NCBI GenBank assembly: GCA_001661515.1
Contig: LUVW01000050.1
Span: 1 to 46,411 of the forward strand
DNA: 46,411 bases
Direction of reading: 5' to 3'
Source: Capniomyces stellatus
Lineage: Eukaryota; Kickxellomycota; Harpellomycetes; Harpellales; Legeriomycetaceae
The position numbers and the translations under genes are program-made. Positions within the stretch are counted from its first letter, which is position 1, and each line of letters starts with the position of its first letter. Shown piece by piece: positions 11,388-22,062 of this stretch. Under the pieces are notes generated by a model, which was not told the DNA's origin, did not search any database, and saw only the letters and a program-made list of their open reading frames with translations.

Positions 11388-12349
11388 TTAAGCTAGGACA
11401 AAGAACGAAAGAGCTAGACACGAGAGTACAATAAAGGAGTTGACAAAGACAGATTGAGCGCCTGCGACGACGCTGTTGGTTGTTTTAGCATCAGTGGTGG
11501 TCTTAGCATCAGCAGTGGTTTTAACATCAGCAGTGGTTTTAACATCAGCAGTGGTTTTGGCATCAGCAGTGGTTTTGGCATCAGCAGTGGTTTTGGCATC
11601 AGCAGTGGTGGAGACAGCTTGTGTGGTTGGGGAAGCGGTAGTAGATTTCTCGGAAGTGGTAGCGGCAGTTGTGGTGGCAGCTGAGGTGGTGGCTACAGTT
11701 GGGGCAGTGGTGGCGGCATCGGTGGTGACTTTAGGCCCGCCAATGGTAAAGTAGTGGCTGTAAAACCAAGCACCGGTACTATCCAATATTCCAACAGCGT
11801 ACCATTCAGAGTTTGGCAAGTTGGCTGGAACTGAGACTGTGACTGGTGAGTTGGCAACAGCAACATTATCCTTGAGCAAGCCCAAGTTTTTCATGTTCCT
11901 TCCATCCTGGCCTTCATAAAGGTATATTGAGACTGGTGCATTGATTGGGTTGGCTAGAGGGCTATTGTTGTATGCATTTATATATATCAAAAAGTATACG
12001 TTAGTTTCTGCTAATTTGTACAAGTACAATTACCACCAGTCCCTTTTGTTGCAACCCCAATTTGTATTGGTGGGAGGGGAGGGGGGTTGGTGGGAAAAAA
12101 AACTCTTAGAGAAATACACCCCCCATCAAGTCTTGAGGGATCAAAACAAAAAGCCAGATGCGCACTGAGTGCAAATAAATAAACAGGTCAGCTCAAAGCT
12201 TTTCTTAAAGAGCACAAATATTACCTGAAATCGACCACCTGGGTGCTGCCAGAGGTCCAAACGGTGCCTTCAATTGGGTTGTTGATTGCAACTTGGCCTG
12301 ATACATATGTAGCAACAGCTAGAAGCGAGTACAGAATATTTTTAAACAT
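11388..12349 (-). CDS. KNH/Kre9-like Ser-Thr-rich GPI-anchored surface protein (232 aa)
   Basis: Exon 1 is 12225-12349 and exon 2 is 11388-11961. The splice is phase 2, donor GTAATA, acceptor AACAATAG. The signal peptide is MFKNILYSLLAVATYVSG. Residues 20-118 form a KNH-type beta domain: INNPIEGTVWTSGSTQVVDF, then PVSIYLYEG and a WYAVGILDSTGAWFYSHYFTI strand pattern. Then comes a Thr/Ala-rich stalk containing about nine TTADAK/TTADVK hexapeptides, a classic O-mannosylation substrate. The C-terminus is hydrophobic (VFVNSFIVLSCLALSFFVLA), as in a GPI signal. The family is anchored in the fungal plasma membrane or wall. The hexapeptide array is a nearly perfect 18-bp DNA tandem repeat and is likely variable in length. 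A second, non-repetitive paralogue is at 38547-39344. Confidence 0.85.
11490..11615. repeat. 18-bp coding tandem repeat (TTADAK units)
   Basis: Repeats of GCATCAGCAGTGGTTTTG and close variants run in-frame through exon 2 of the KNH-like gene. Each unit encodes Thr-Thr-Ala-Asp-Ala/Val-Lys on the minus strand. The unit length is a multiple of three, so copy-number change would lengthen or shorten the stalk without a frameshift. Confidence 0.85.
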
Positions 12350-14780
12350 TTTTTGCTGATAATTTAGTGTGGGTTTTTTTCTTTATGACTTTTGTGTTAT
12401 TGACTCGAGTAAAGGAGGGGAGGGGTATAGTATTTATACGTCTTTTTTTTCTATAAAGTATATATATATATATATCCACTATTTTCGAATAAAGGTGTTC
12501 AAGGATGAGGTTTATAAGCTTTTAAACAGAGTTGTATATTTCAAGAAAGAAAAGTTTACACTTGGGTTTTGTGGCCTTGGTTTATCAACCTTTTTTTTTT
12601 GTACCAGGCTATCCCGCATTATATGAAGCCTTTTTTTTTTTTTTGCCATTCTTGGTTTTCTTTTCCTCTTTACTTTTGCCTTTTCATCGCTTCTCATCAC
12701 TTTCATTCCGCTTTTATTATTAAAGCACTATATTTTGCTTTTGATTTATTTACTTTTTTTTCTTTGTATTTTGTACACTTTTCGTCTTAATCCCCACTTG
12801 TGATAAGCGAGATTAAGCTTGCTTGGTTATAATCGCTTGAGGAAAAGCTTAGGTTATTTGCGGATTTAAATGAAACCTAACAACACAAATCATAACGCCT
12901 AGCAATTTTAATTCGGCAGTATTACGGTCCTACTCTTTAAATATTTATTTTTTCTGTTATTTATTTTTAGATTCCCATCAACCAAACTGGTCTGGAAACA
13001 CTTGTTATTACTTCCAATAATTGAAAAAAGCTTTGATGTTTCTAGATGGCAGCTTAAATTATGTAATTCTGTTGTAAACACCGTTGTAGCTTTATTCGTA
13101 TATATCCAAGTTTATTTAAAATATTTGTCCAATCATCCAGGTGTAACCAAACTAAATTAAACGTTTTTGCTTGATTTACTACTTAAAATGAGGTGCCTTT
13201 ATTTGGCCTTGTTTAAACTTGCAAGGTTTATTTATTTGTGCTAAAATTGTGTATTGGTTTGTAAAAAAAAGTTGGTGCCCACTTTAAACTCCAACAACCC
13301 CAATACATTTTGGCCATCCAATAGTATAATTAGGTATACTAGCTCTTTCATTTTTTATTATTTTTTACCGGCTTGTAAAAGAGCAAAACAGAAATGAGAT
13401 AATGAGTTCGGAGGAAATAAGAGCCTGTTCAGATTCCGTGTTTTGTTTTTGCTCTAATCATCTCATTGAAGACACTTTTTTATTTTTACAACATTTTCAC
13501 ATTGGTTGTTTTATTCTCAAATAGAAACTTTTACGTTTTTCGTTTTTTTGCTTTACGTTTTACGTTTTACGTTTATCAACTCTAGCGACCAAGTGTACAG
13601 TCATCTTACCATTAGGTAGGGTTTTCTTTTTTCCATTTGCAATTGGTGAACATGCCTCGTTTTGGCCTAATATTTATCAACATTCCCAATACCTCTCGCT
13701 TAGACCACAAATTCTCTATTATTTATTGTTTCTTTCTTTCTATTGCAAGTTTTCACTTATACGTCTGTTAACAAACTTTAATTGAGAAAAAGAAAAAAAA
13801 ATAGTTCAATATCCCAAAACCAAGCCAAACTCTACAATAGTCCGAGGGTTAATAAACTAAAAAGAGAAGAAAGATAATTTAGAACGCCTATTGCAAAATA
13901 AAAGAATTTATAAAGCGTTACAAATAATTGTTTGCAACCCACTTTGTACCAGACATGTTATTTGGTTAATGATGGAGAATTGGATATATTGTTGCAAAGC
14001 ATTTTTCAAAGCAAAGTCGACCCAACCTAACTACTGGGTTGACAAAACTTTAGTTATTTACAAACTTGAGTAGTGATGATTTAAAAGTCAAGACTGACTT
14101 GATGGACTTGATGGACTTGATGACAGGTATAAACAATATTGCAAACAGAGTAGCAGTTCACCTGTTTATTTTTGTTATTATTATTTTTTACACTCGTTAA
14201 TTTTAGTTTCAACAAACTTGTTGGGAGCCATGATAGAAACAAAGGCAAAAAAAAAACTAGATAAAAAAGCTGTTGGTTGGTTAGTGGTCAAGCAGGTCGA
14301 GAGTTTTTTTATAAACAAATAAACACCACTGGTTAGTTAAGGATAAAACGGTTGCGCAGTCAAAGCCTAATAAGTATATATCCAACCGAAATAGGCTCGT
14401 ATCCACCCCTAATCAGTAAGATGTTTATTTTTAATTAATCGAATCGAGTCGACATCAATTTCTTGATTAGCTAAATAAAGATTGGACTTCAAGAAACTAT
14501 CCAAGAAAGTTGACCGAAAAAACAGAGCTAATTTTATTGATAAAAAAAACAACAGAGCTAAATAGCCAGCAAAGTAACCAGCTTGACCACTTAAAAACGG
14601 CGAGGGTACTTTTTTTAATTCTTACTGTAAGCCAAAGAGCGGAGTTAGGTGAGTAAATAAACGGGATAAATAATATAACAACAAAATAAAAACAACAAAA
14701 CAACAAATAGGTATGGTATAATGACTTGGCAGTAGTGAAGGCTACACAGCCTACTTTGTATACTATAAAGTCAAGTTTGT
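12350..14780. other. 2.4-kb region without supported genes
   Basis: Only short frames are seen. There are poly-T runs near 12590-12642, a TA-dinucleotide stretch near 12460-12475, ACGTTTT repeats near 13550-13575 and a GATGGACTT triplicate near 14099-14122. The 60-codon plus-strand frame at 13891-14073 and the 69-codon minus-strand frame at 14497-14706 show no domain. I see no RNA gene. Confidence 0.5.
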
Positions 14781-16631
14781 TTATAGATCAATTTTAGACA
14801 GCAGAGAGGAGCTATTGTACAGATACTTTAGCGTGTAAGCCTCAGAAAGCAAAATTTCCAAGTCGGACTCGGACCAACCTAAGCTTGGAGGAGTCTGCAG
14901 AAACAGGAGCATCGACTGGAAGTCCATCTGCAAAAGCTGTTTGGAAAGCTTAAGCAGCAAAGAGGCGCAAGTGTATAGGTGGAAAGAAGAAAACCCATCA
15001 GGCTCTGATAGGTAGGTATCCCAAATCCGGATAATGTTGGTAAACGAAAATTCTCTTGATAACAAGCAGTTAAACCACCTGAACGAAAACTGAACAAACT
15101 CCACGCCCTCGTTTTCCAAGTGGGAATATAGCTTGGCTAAAACATCATTTATCAAACCCAATTAAAGCCCAGCGACTGTAAATAATGGTTGATATGTGAT
15201 ATATATATATACATAAATATTACATGTATATTAATACAAAAACAATTAAACTTACAGTCTACTTTATTTATCAGCTCCTTGAGCTTGATTATCCGTCTTT
15301 GAATTCCAGGCTGGGAATGAGTAAACGAATCTTGTATTTGGTCAATGAGATTAGTTAAACACCAAAAACAATCGGCTTCCACTAGTGCAAAGTCAGACTC
15401 TTTCAATTCCCTTAACTGCACCGCCGAAATTTCTTCAAATTGACAACCTACGATTTAGAAAAGTGGAGAGATTGAATTAGTCTAATTTAACCTCAAGGTT
15501 TTATTTTATTTTTACATGATGTTTATATAATGCAAAAAAGAGGTGTCAAGTTATACCAAAGCAAAGCAATGGTAGAAATAGTGGCCAAAGAAAGAAATAA
15601 AAACAGTCAGATAAAGCAACCATATTTATAAGCGACAAACCTGTAAAGGTGGAAATAAAAACCGCGTAGAATATTGCTGCCAAATCGTTTATTCCTTGGA
15701 CATATCCACTTGCAGGATGTCGAACAGCCCAGCAATAAAGAACCCTGGCCAACCCCTATTATTAACAAACACATATGTATATGTGTATAAGCGAGTTACT
15801 AAATGTGCAGAACACCATCAATTCAAATAATAGTTGAATAAATTCCAAGATTTTCAATAAAAAAAACATCCGAGTTTTGTGATATTTTGTTCTAAATATG
15901 GGCAAATTTGGATTAATGGATGTATGCATTGATGTCAAAATAAAGTGGTTATATTGTCTTTACTTTTCGAACACGGTCAAAACGGAATAGTTCAATGTTG
16001 GGGTTTGTTCTTGGAATGTCAATAGATATCTGATGCCACATTATATTATCCAAAGAATTCTCGCCATTCATAAATGTTTTTGCCACATATGAGCCGTACT
16101 CTTTTCTTTTTCTTTCCACAGCAATGTCTCTTCGGTTAGCATTACAGGGCAAATAACCCTATTTATTATTATAAAAAATAAGGTGTATATTAGTAAACAT
16201 TTGATATCTATTTTTGTGTTGTCTATGTTGTTGTTGTTTATGTTTTTGTGTATGTTTTTGTTATAACAGCAATCATATTATGTATAAATGGGCAGTCGAG
16301 TAAAGAATTGTACCATTAGGATCTTCCACGCCATTGGTCTAAGCTCTCCAGGAATTCCGCCCCAGGAAAGTTTCTGCAGAGTTTCTGAGTAGAAAGTTTG
16401 GTTGTTAAGTTGGATCAAAATTCAAGTGTAGATGAGCCCTTTAACAAAGTCTATTTCTCTAGGTAAAACAAAGTATTTAACACAGCTAGCCATAACTTTT
16501 CAATCAAGACACTGACCTATATCCGTGTTGTGGTGGTTTAGTAGTATGTTGATTTTGCTGTATCTTGTCGAGAGAGGTGGGTTTTTCGAGCCAGGACCTG
16601 AGTTTTTAGAGCTGGTATCTTTAGATGACAT
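14781..16631 (-). CDS. GYP1: TBC-domain Rab GTPase-activating protein, GYP1/TBC1D22 type (347 aa)
   Basis: Six exons join in frame: 16517-16631, 16314-16384, 15964-16158, 15641-15755, 15256-15447 and 14781-15136. A short Ser/Lys-rich N-terminus precedes the TBC domain, which starts at TLQKLSWGGIPGELRPMAWK. Both catalytic fingers are present: the arginine finger in IDIPRT (about R112) and the glutamine finger in YVQGINDL (about Q147). Family landmarks follow in order: RHPASGYVQG, DCFWCLTNLIDQIQDSFTHS, QPGIQRRI, GVEFVQFSFRWFNCLL and IRIWDTYLSEPDG. The family accelerates GTP hydrolysis by Golgi Rabs (Ypt1 in yeast). The N-terminal extension is much shorter than in yeast Gyp1. All introns are GT..AG. 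The final intron uses the acceptor GATGTTTTAG rather than the TTACAG upstream of it, which would lead to a stop. Confidence 0.92.
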
Positions 16632-16717
16632 TTTGCCCAAATAAATCAAACATGAGATTGAGTTAAAACAGTAGTTGGTAGTTTGGATTTAACAGATATG
16701 TAATAATCGCATTTATT

Positions 16718-17403
16718 TTATTTTCTGGTTGTGAATTCCGCCTTACCAAAACCGCGTTGTGGTATTTCTCCAGTTGTTCCAGCGTTGCCACCAAGCTTAT
16801 CAACATTTTCAGCATTGCTAGATAAAACAGAGTTTACGGCCTGGTTCCCATTCTTACTAATTGCGCTTGATTCCTCGCTTTTTACATCTAATTTCCGCCT
16901 AATCAGCTTTTCGGGCTTTCCAGGAGGCTCGCAGATTTCTTTTCTGGGCTCCTCAACGATCCTCCTATTTTCCCAAGCAACATAAATAAATACGTATTTA
17001 TACTCGGCAGTCCTACCAACTGGCTCAGTTCTGTCGCCACCACAAGTGAATAACCAAAAAAACGCAATATTAGAGTAGTAAACCCATTTTACTTTAATGC
17101 TATTGGCAGATAATTTTCTGAGGTGATTAGCAGCCCTGACTCGGTATTGAATGGATTGTTTTTATATATACAACTCTCGTTTACTTTGCTCACGCTGTCG
17201 CCCCCAATTCTATTGTATATTAGTTTACCCGTTTATTTAAACTGCACGCATTCATAAAGGTATAGCTTGTCATGCAACTTCAAAAGTAACTCTTGGTATT
17301 CTTACTTGACCATTGACCAATTAGGCTGCTTCTTCCAAAATCCAGCTGTGGCTTTGTCTTTACTATCTGTATTTTCACTATACTCACTGTTGCTGAACTG
17401 CAT
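16718..17403 (-). CDS. Orphan three-exon gene (175 aa)
   Basis: Exons are 17306-17403, 17093-17209 and 16718-17030. The introns are 96 bases (GTAAGA..ACAATAG, with ACTAAT just upstream) and 62 bases (GTAAAA..GCGACAG, with CTAAT), both phase 2. Splicing is supported because three separate frames join cleanly and the intron ends carry branch-point-like strings. The product starts MQFSNSEYSENTDSKDK. It has a compact middle (residues about 33-105: IGGDSVSKVNE.., EYKYVFIYVAWENRRI) and a polar, probably disordered tail (residues about 105-175). I do not recognise a family. It lies 86 bases upstream of the GYP1-like start on the same strand. A 22-bp tandem repeat sits about 95 bases upstream of its ATG. 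Confidence 0.6.
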
Positions 17404-17496
17404 TTCCTTCTTAATTCGCTTGTTCGTTTCTCTATCGCTTTTTTTTTAAATCCCTACTCTCTACTCTTTGCTATCTTATATGCTATCCTCTTTACT

Positions 17497-17571
17497 CTTG
17501 TACACGATATTCTCTTTTCTTGTACACGATATTCTCTTTTCTTGTACACGATATTCTCTTTTCTTGTACAC
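17497..17571. repeat. 22-bp tandem repeat, 3.4 copies
   Basis: The unit CTTGTACACGATATTCTCTTTT occurs at 17497, 17519 and 17541 with a partial copy at 17563. The copies are identical. They lie 94-168 bases upstream of the minus-strand ATG at 17403, in its presumed promoter. Confidence 0.95.
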
Positions 17572-18311
17572 CCTACTTTCTTTTCCTTTATTTTCTTTCC
17601 TTGAACTAGTTTGTTTTGTCTAATGGCGTGAAATTATAAATTCAAGACTTGGAAACAATCGAGTAACAGTGTAGTCCAATTTTTTTACAACTCGCATATA
17701 GCTTCAAACCAAATAAACTCGGGTCTATGTATGTTGGTTTTACTGTAGCATCAAAAGTAAAGTGGAAGTATTATGTTTGTTTAAACTAAAAGTATATAGT
17801 ATTTTCAGTACTAATAAAAGCAACGATTATTATCTTGACTGATGCAAATAAAGCACTAAATAATTAAATAAAAGCAACAAACATAATTAAATTCGCTATT
17901 AATATCTCTCTTTAATTAATTTGGTGTCTATTGTATCATTTTTGTTCTATCAATTCCCAACTAAAACTTGCATTGGCTACACACCTCATTACTGCTACTA
18001 CTTTTCCACAACCAGGCTTTCTGCTCCATACCGTTTGTGCATTGTATACTAGTCCACCCGTTTATACACTGGAAATGTAAAACGGAGCAAAATGTATCTT
18101 TTCCAAGAAAATCTTTATTTAAACCTTTGTTTTTTTTTATTGAATTCTTTTTATTTAGGCTTTTGACTTGGATTTACTATCGATTATCCCAATAGCTGAC
18201 TCTCGCTGTTATTTTTTAAACTGCGCGTTGACTGGTTGTAGTTTGCATGCTACTTTTGCTTTGTCTTTTCATAAAGAGATCCCAATTACGGATCTAAAAG
18301 CAACCCAAGCT
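17572..18311. other. Intergenic region
   Basis: No supported gene. The overlapping plus-strand 75-codon frames at 17968-18195 and 18168-18395 have no recognisable domain or splice support. Confidence 0.4.
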
Positions 18312-18539
18312 TCACCAACCACATTGAAGAGGAGTATTGGTAGCTTTTACCACTGTACTTTTACCAATGTTAGCACCAAGATGTCCCGGCATTAACTGCC
18401 AAAACAGAACCTCTGCATTTCTAGAAAACATATATGTTTGAGAAATGCGGACCTTTATGCCACCAATTGAGCCAACCAACAAGTTTAAGCTAGTGGGTTT
18501 TGGCTTGCGGAGTAATGTTGTATGAAATTTGCTAATCAA
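18312..18539 (-). CDS. Doubtful orphan ORF (75 aa)
   Basis: This single frame starts MISKFHTTLLRKPKPTSLN and has a more ordinary amino-acid mix than most short frames here (LVGSIGGIKVRISQTYMFS, LFWQLMPGHLGANIG). It has no recognisable family. It lies about 320 bases from the TMA20 first exon on the opposite strand. It could be one exon of a small gene, a decayed copy, or chance. Confidence 0.22.
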   Translation of the reverse strand: MISKFHTTLLRKPKPTSLNLLVGSIGGIKVRISQTYMFSRNAEVLFWQLMPGHLGANIGKSTVVKATNTPLQCGW

Positions 18540-18858
18540 CGAAAAATAGCATTAATAAAAGTGCGTTTTTTTTTATTGAATGATTTTTTTTTTATTAAAT
18601 GATTTTTTTTAATGGAAAACAAATACAATCGATTAGATGATACTTTTTCTCTAGATGAGTTTGTATTTGAAAACGCTAATAAAAATTTAGTCTAGAGTTT
18701 GATATTACCAGCAAATTTTTTTTTTTTGCTAGTTCAAGTGAATAACGAATATATTTACGGGTTTCCAAGTCTAAAGAAGAGGTATAAAGTATATTATACC
18801 ACAAACTAGTACTAAGCACAACCAAGGGACGAGAACACGAGATCCACAAAGGCCAGAG

Positions 18859-20149
18859 ATGTTTAAAAAGTAAATATATAGTATAGGATTGAATGCATTT
18901 CCAAAATTTTATTAGTAAATAAAGAAAAAGAGAATGAAAATAAACAAACGAGCAAGTCTACGATTATGCTCTCACAGTCCGAATTTGAGAACATAAATAA
19001 ACAATATTCAATGTTGTGCTGTGCTAGGTTTACCACAAAGGATATTAATGGAAAGTCGCAGGTTAAAACCTCTGTAGTAAGAGGAATCAGAACGAAGCTA
19101 GTCGAGCAGTTTCCAAACATCGAAACTGATTTGGATGAAATATTGCCTAAAAAATCTACTTTGCTTCAAGTCAAAACGTAAGATTTGTGTTTGGTTATAT
19201 ATGTAAATGCATGCTTATTTGAAATAGCTGAACTTTTTCCTTTTTTTTGTTATTAAAAAAGGCCTTATGAATGAAACATAAACAAGTCAAACTCGCTTTT
19301 TTGCAATGTTTAAAAGTCATATTAGTAGCTAGTTGTTTGAGGGTACTTATTAACTTTATATATATATATATAAACTACATAGAAAAGAGCGGATTTCATT
19401 GTACTGCGTGGAAGGAAATATTCTGTTTTTCCAACATTTCGACGATCCAATGACACCAACTCTCAGAATACTACATCAATGTAAATAAGCTAAACAAAGA
19501 ACCTGGTTTACCTATAATTTTATGCAGATTGTTTAGACTCTACGGAATTTTGCAAGCGATAATCTTTAACGAAAAATCATTGTTGTTTAAATAGTCCCGA
19601 ATATTTTGCCAAAAGTTCAAATTGACCGAGGAGCTATTAAGTTTGTATTATCGGGCGCCAACATCATGTGCCCCGGTTTAACCTCACCTGGGGCTTGGTT
19701 GCCAGAGGAGAATTTAGGAGTAGGGACCATTGTATCTGTTATGGCTGAGGGTAAAAAGCACGCCTTAGCAATCGGAATTACCACAATGTCAACCGATGAC
19801 ATGTAAGCTTATTCCCTGGTTATTTAGCTTTTATTGTTTGTTCATATATACACTGAGGTGAAAGAAGAGCTCCCCAGCACACTTATCCACATCTACCCTA
19901 AATAAGGACCAATTCCCACATAACACAATTATAAAAAGGAGATTGATTTCAATAAAAAAAAATGGAGGGATGATCAACTCTTGTATTTTCCGAGAATTGA
20001 CACCTGGATACATGAAGAGACTTAGTAATTTCAAGTACTAATACCCATACCTATTTACTTTTGCATTTAGTAAAAGCATCAATAAGGGCATTGGTGTTGA
20101 TCTTATCCACTACCTAGGCGACCCGTTGTGGAAGTCCAACATAGACTAA
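18859..20149 (+). CDS. TMA20: TMA20/MCTS1: PUA-domain translation re-initiation and recycling factor (181 aa)
   Basis: Five exons: 18859-18869, 19028-19177, 19383-19480, 19595-19802 and 20071-20149. The 11-base first exon supplies ATG TTT AAA AA and splices to give MFKKF, the exact start expected of the family. Total length is 181 residues, equal to the usual size. The N-terminal domain (residues 1-90) includes [19 protein letters not shown] and [19 protein letters not shown]. The PUA domain (about 92-175) has [38 protein letters not shown] and a closing [15 protein letters not shown]. The known role of the family, with Tma22/DENR, is binding the 40S subunit to eject deacylated tRNA and support re-initiation. 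A naive call starting at 18966 would give a wrong N-terminus. Confidence 0.95.
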
Positions 20150-20863
20150 GCCGTTAACAAAATCAACACAACACAACACAAACTAAACCAAATCAAACTA
20201 AACCAAACTAAACCAAATCAAGCTAAATCAAGTCAAACCAAAACAAATCAAGCTAAACCAAATCCGGTGATGTTTTTTCTGTTCTTTTATTTTGTTTTAT
20301 TTTGTTTTTTATCTTTAATATTTTTTTTGACACTGTAATGTGAAGGTGCATAACCCAACTTATTCTCTTGCAATTTATCAATAATAAACTTATCCAATGT
20401 TTTAAAAAAATGTATGGTTTACAATATGCTGATAATTACTTGGAAATACGTCAAAAAAAAAAAAGCAAAGCCCAGTACACCTAATGTGACGTATTTGAAT
20501 GTACTACATCGACGCAGTCCTGGTGGCGGTATGTACATTTTACTGCTTTCTAGACTACCAAATTGAAAGCAGCATTAATCTCAATCTCAGCTTTAATACC
20601 GACACCAAAATTTTTGCAAGATATCGTAGCTAAGTGTGAAAGGATACAGTGGCTGCTGCAATGATTATCTGAATTCGAAGCTGTTTTATTTGTTTTTCTT
20701 TTGGTTTATTTTGCAGTATATTTTGTGGTATATTTTGTGGGTATATTTTGTGGTATATTGTACATGGGAATATCTATTGCTTCAATGTTGACTTGGTTGA
20801 CATCAAATATAAAAAAAAGTCAAAAACGTAGTATAAGTAGAATGAAGATAGCTAAATCTGACT
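20150..20863. other. Intergenic between convergent TMA20 and TAF13
   Basis: It holds a degenerate AACC/AAAC-rich low-complexity stretch at about 20155-20265 (ACACAACACAAACTAAACC-like), then AT-rich DNA and a TTTTGTGGTATAT duplication near 20714-20755. No gene is supported. Confidence 0.5.
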
Positions 20864-21504
20864 TTAAATCCTTGGTTTCTTGGCAGGCTTTTCTTCAGAT
20901 TCGCTAATTTCGTCGTCTCTAAACATTTTACGCGCGTTTTCGATTTCTTTGTTCATTGAAATAAGCTCTTCGACTCGAGCAAGCTTTTTAGGGTCGTTTC
21001 GTAAAACAAATTTAAAATCATCAACTAAAATCTTTGATCTTCGGCCACTAACAGAGGCAGCCTGCAAACACTTTTTTTTCAATAAAAGAAAAGAAAAAGT
21101 TAAATACAGTTGGATTAGCGTTAGGATTGGCAAAAAAATAATTTAACGTTTGTTTTATCACACAACATTTATCTCGCTAAATAAAGAGTTTAAAGGTGTA
21201 AATAAAATATTGCTTACAACATCATTAATGTAATCTACCAGAATTTCCTCCAAGAGATTCACGCTATCAGGATTCGGGTTGATTGAGTCGCCAAAACCAT
21301 ACATTAAGAACGGCACTACATTTGTTTCGTTTTAGAATTTCAAAACTTTAGTGCTGTTTAAATCGTATTAGCGACTTGTAGCAACTCTTTCAAGTAGCAA
21401 AGTCGTGCAGTTTTGGTAAATTTCAAAGTATACTTACTTTCTTTAGAAAACAGCTTTTGTCTAGCAAACTGTTTTTTTTGGATTCCAACCAATTTTTCCG
21501 ACAT
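20864..21504 (-). CDS. TAF13: TAF13: TFIID histone-fold subunit (120 aa)
   Basis: Three exons: 21438-21504, 21218-21315 and 20864-21061. Splices are phase 1 (GTAAGT..AATGTAG) and phase 0 (GTAAGC..TTTGCAG). The product is 120 residues, close to the usual TAF13 size. After a short N-terminus, the histone fold begins at QKLFSKEM and runs through LMYGFGDSINPNPDSVNLLE, EILVDYINDV, SGRRSKILVDDFKFVLRNDP and KKLARVEELISMNKEIENAR. MYGFGD and RNDPKKLARV are diagnostic of the family. TAF13 pairs with TAF11 inside TFIID for RNA polymerase II initiation; that partner is encoded at 41121-42606 here. The tail is acidic then basic (EISESEEKPAKKPRI). Confidence 0.93.
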
Positions 21505-22062
21505 TCTCAGGCTTATATTTCGTATTTTTATGTCTTTTGTTTTATGATGGTCAAGTTCAGAACTGTTTAGTAAAGTATAATACAGTGTTGGAAGTTTAAT
21601 GTAAGACACTTTTAATTTATAATAATGGATATATCATTAAAAGTCGTAAGGACGCAAAAGAGTAGCATTGATCGTTCTTGGTTAAAACGGGTTAGCCTTT
21701 TTTTTTTAAGCAAGTCTTAGTTCTGGTTTCACTTTCAGTGTTTCGACTTGCGCCAAAATTTATAACATTTTTGCGTTCAATAAAAAAGAAAAATACACAA
21801 TTCCACCAAACTCCATTGAAAACTAGCAAATTAAATCATCAATTCTATTTATTGCTTTGTTCCATTTATCGCTTTATCCTGCTACTTTGCGCTTTATTAC
21901 ATTTAGAGTTTTAATTTTATTTACGAGTTGTTCAAAGATTGAAACAAAAGCCAATCTGCACTTTACAATTACCTTTTGGCCAAGCTTTTCTTACTATCAG
22001 CTTTACCTTCTTTTTTTTGGAGATATAAATACACCAGCTGGGATCATAACCTATAGCTTAAA
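21505..22062. other. Divergent promoter region TAF13 / GMF
   Basis: About 560 bases between divergent starts. It is AT-rich and includes the string TATAAATACACC near 22024, about 40 bases upstream of the GMF ATG, which could be a TATA element. Short frames only. Confidence 0.5.

Noticed and set aside
17100..17180. A minus-strand frame reading IKVKWVYYSNIAFFWLFTCG, tempting as part of the orphan gene
   Set aside because: It is the 62-base intron plus its flanks read in the wrong frame; splicing GTAAAA..GCGACAG gives a continuous protein without it.
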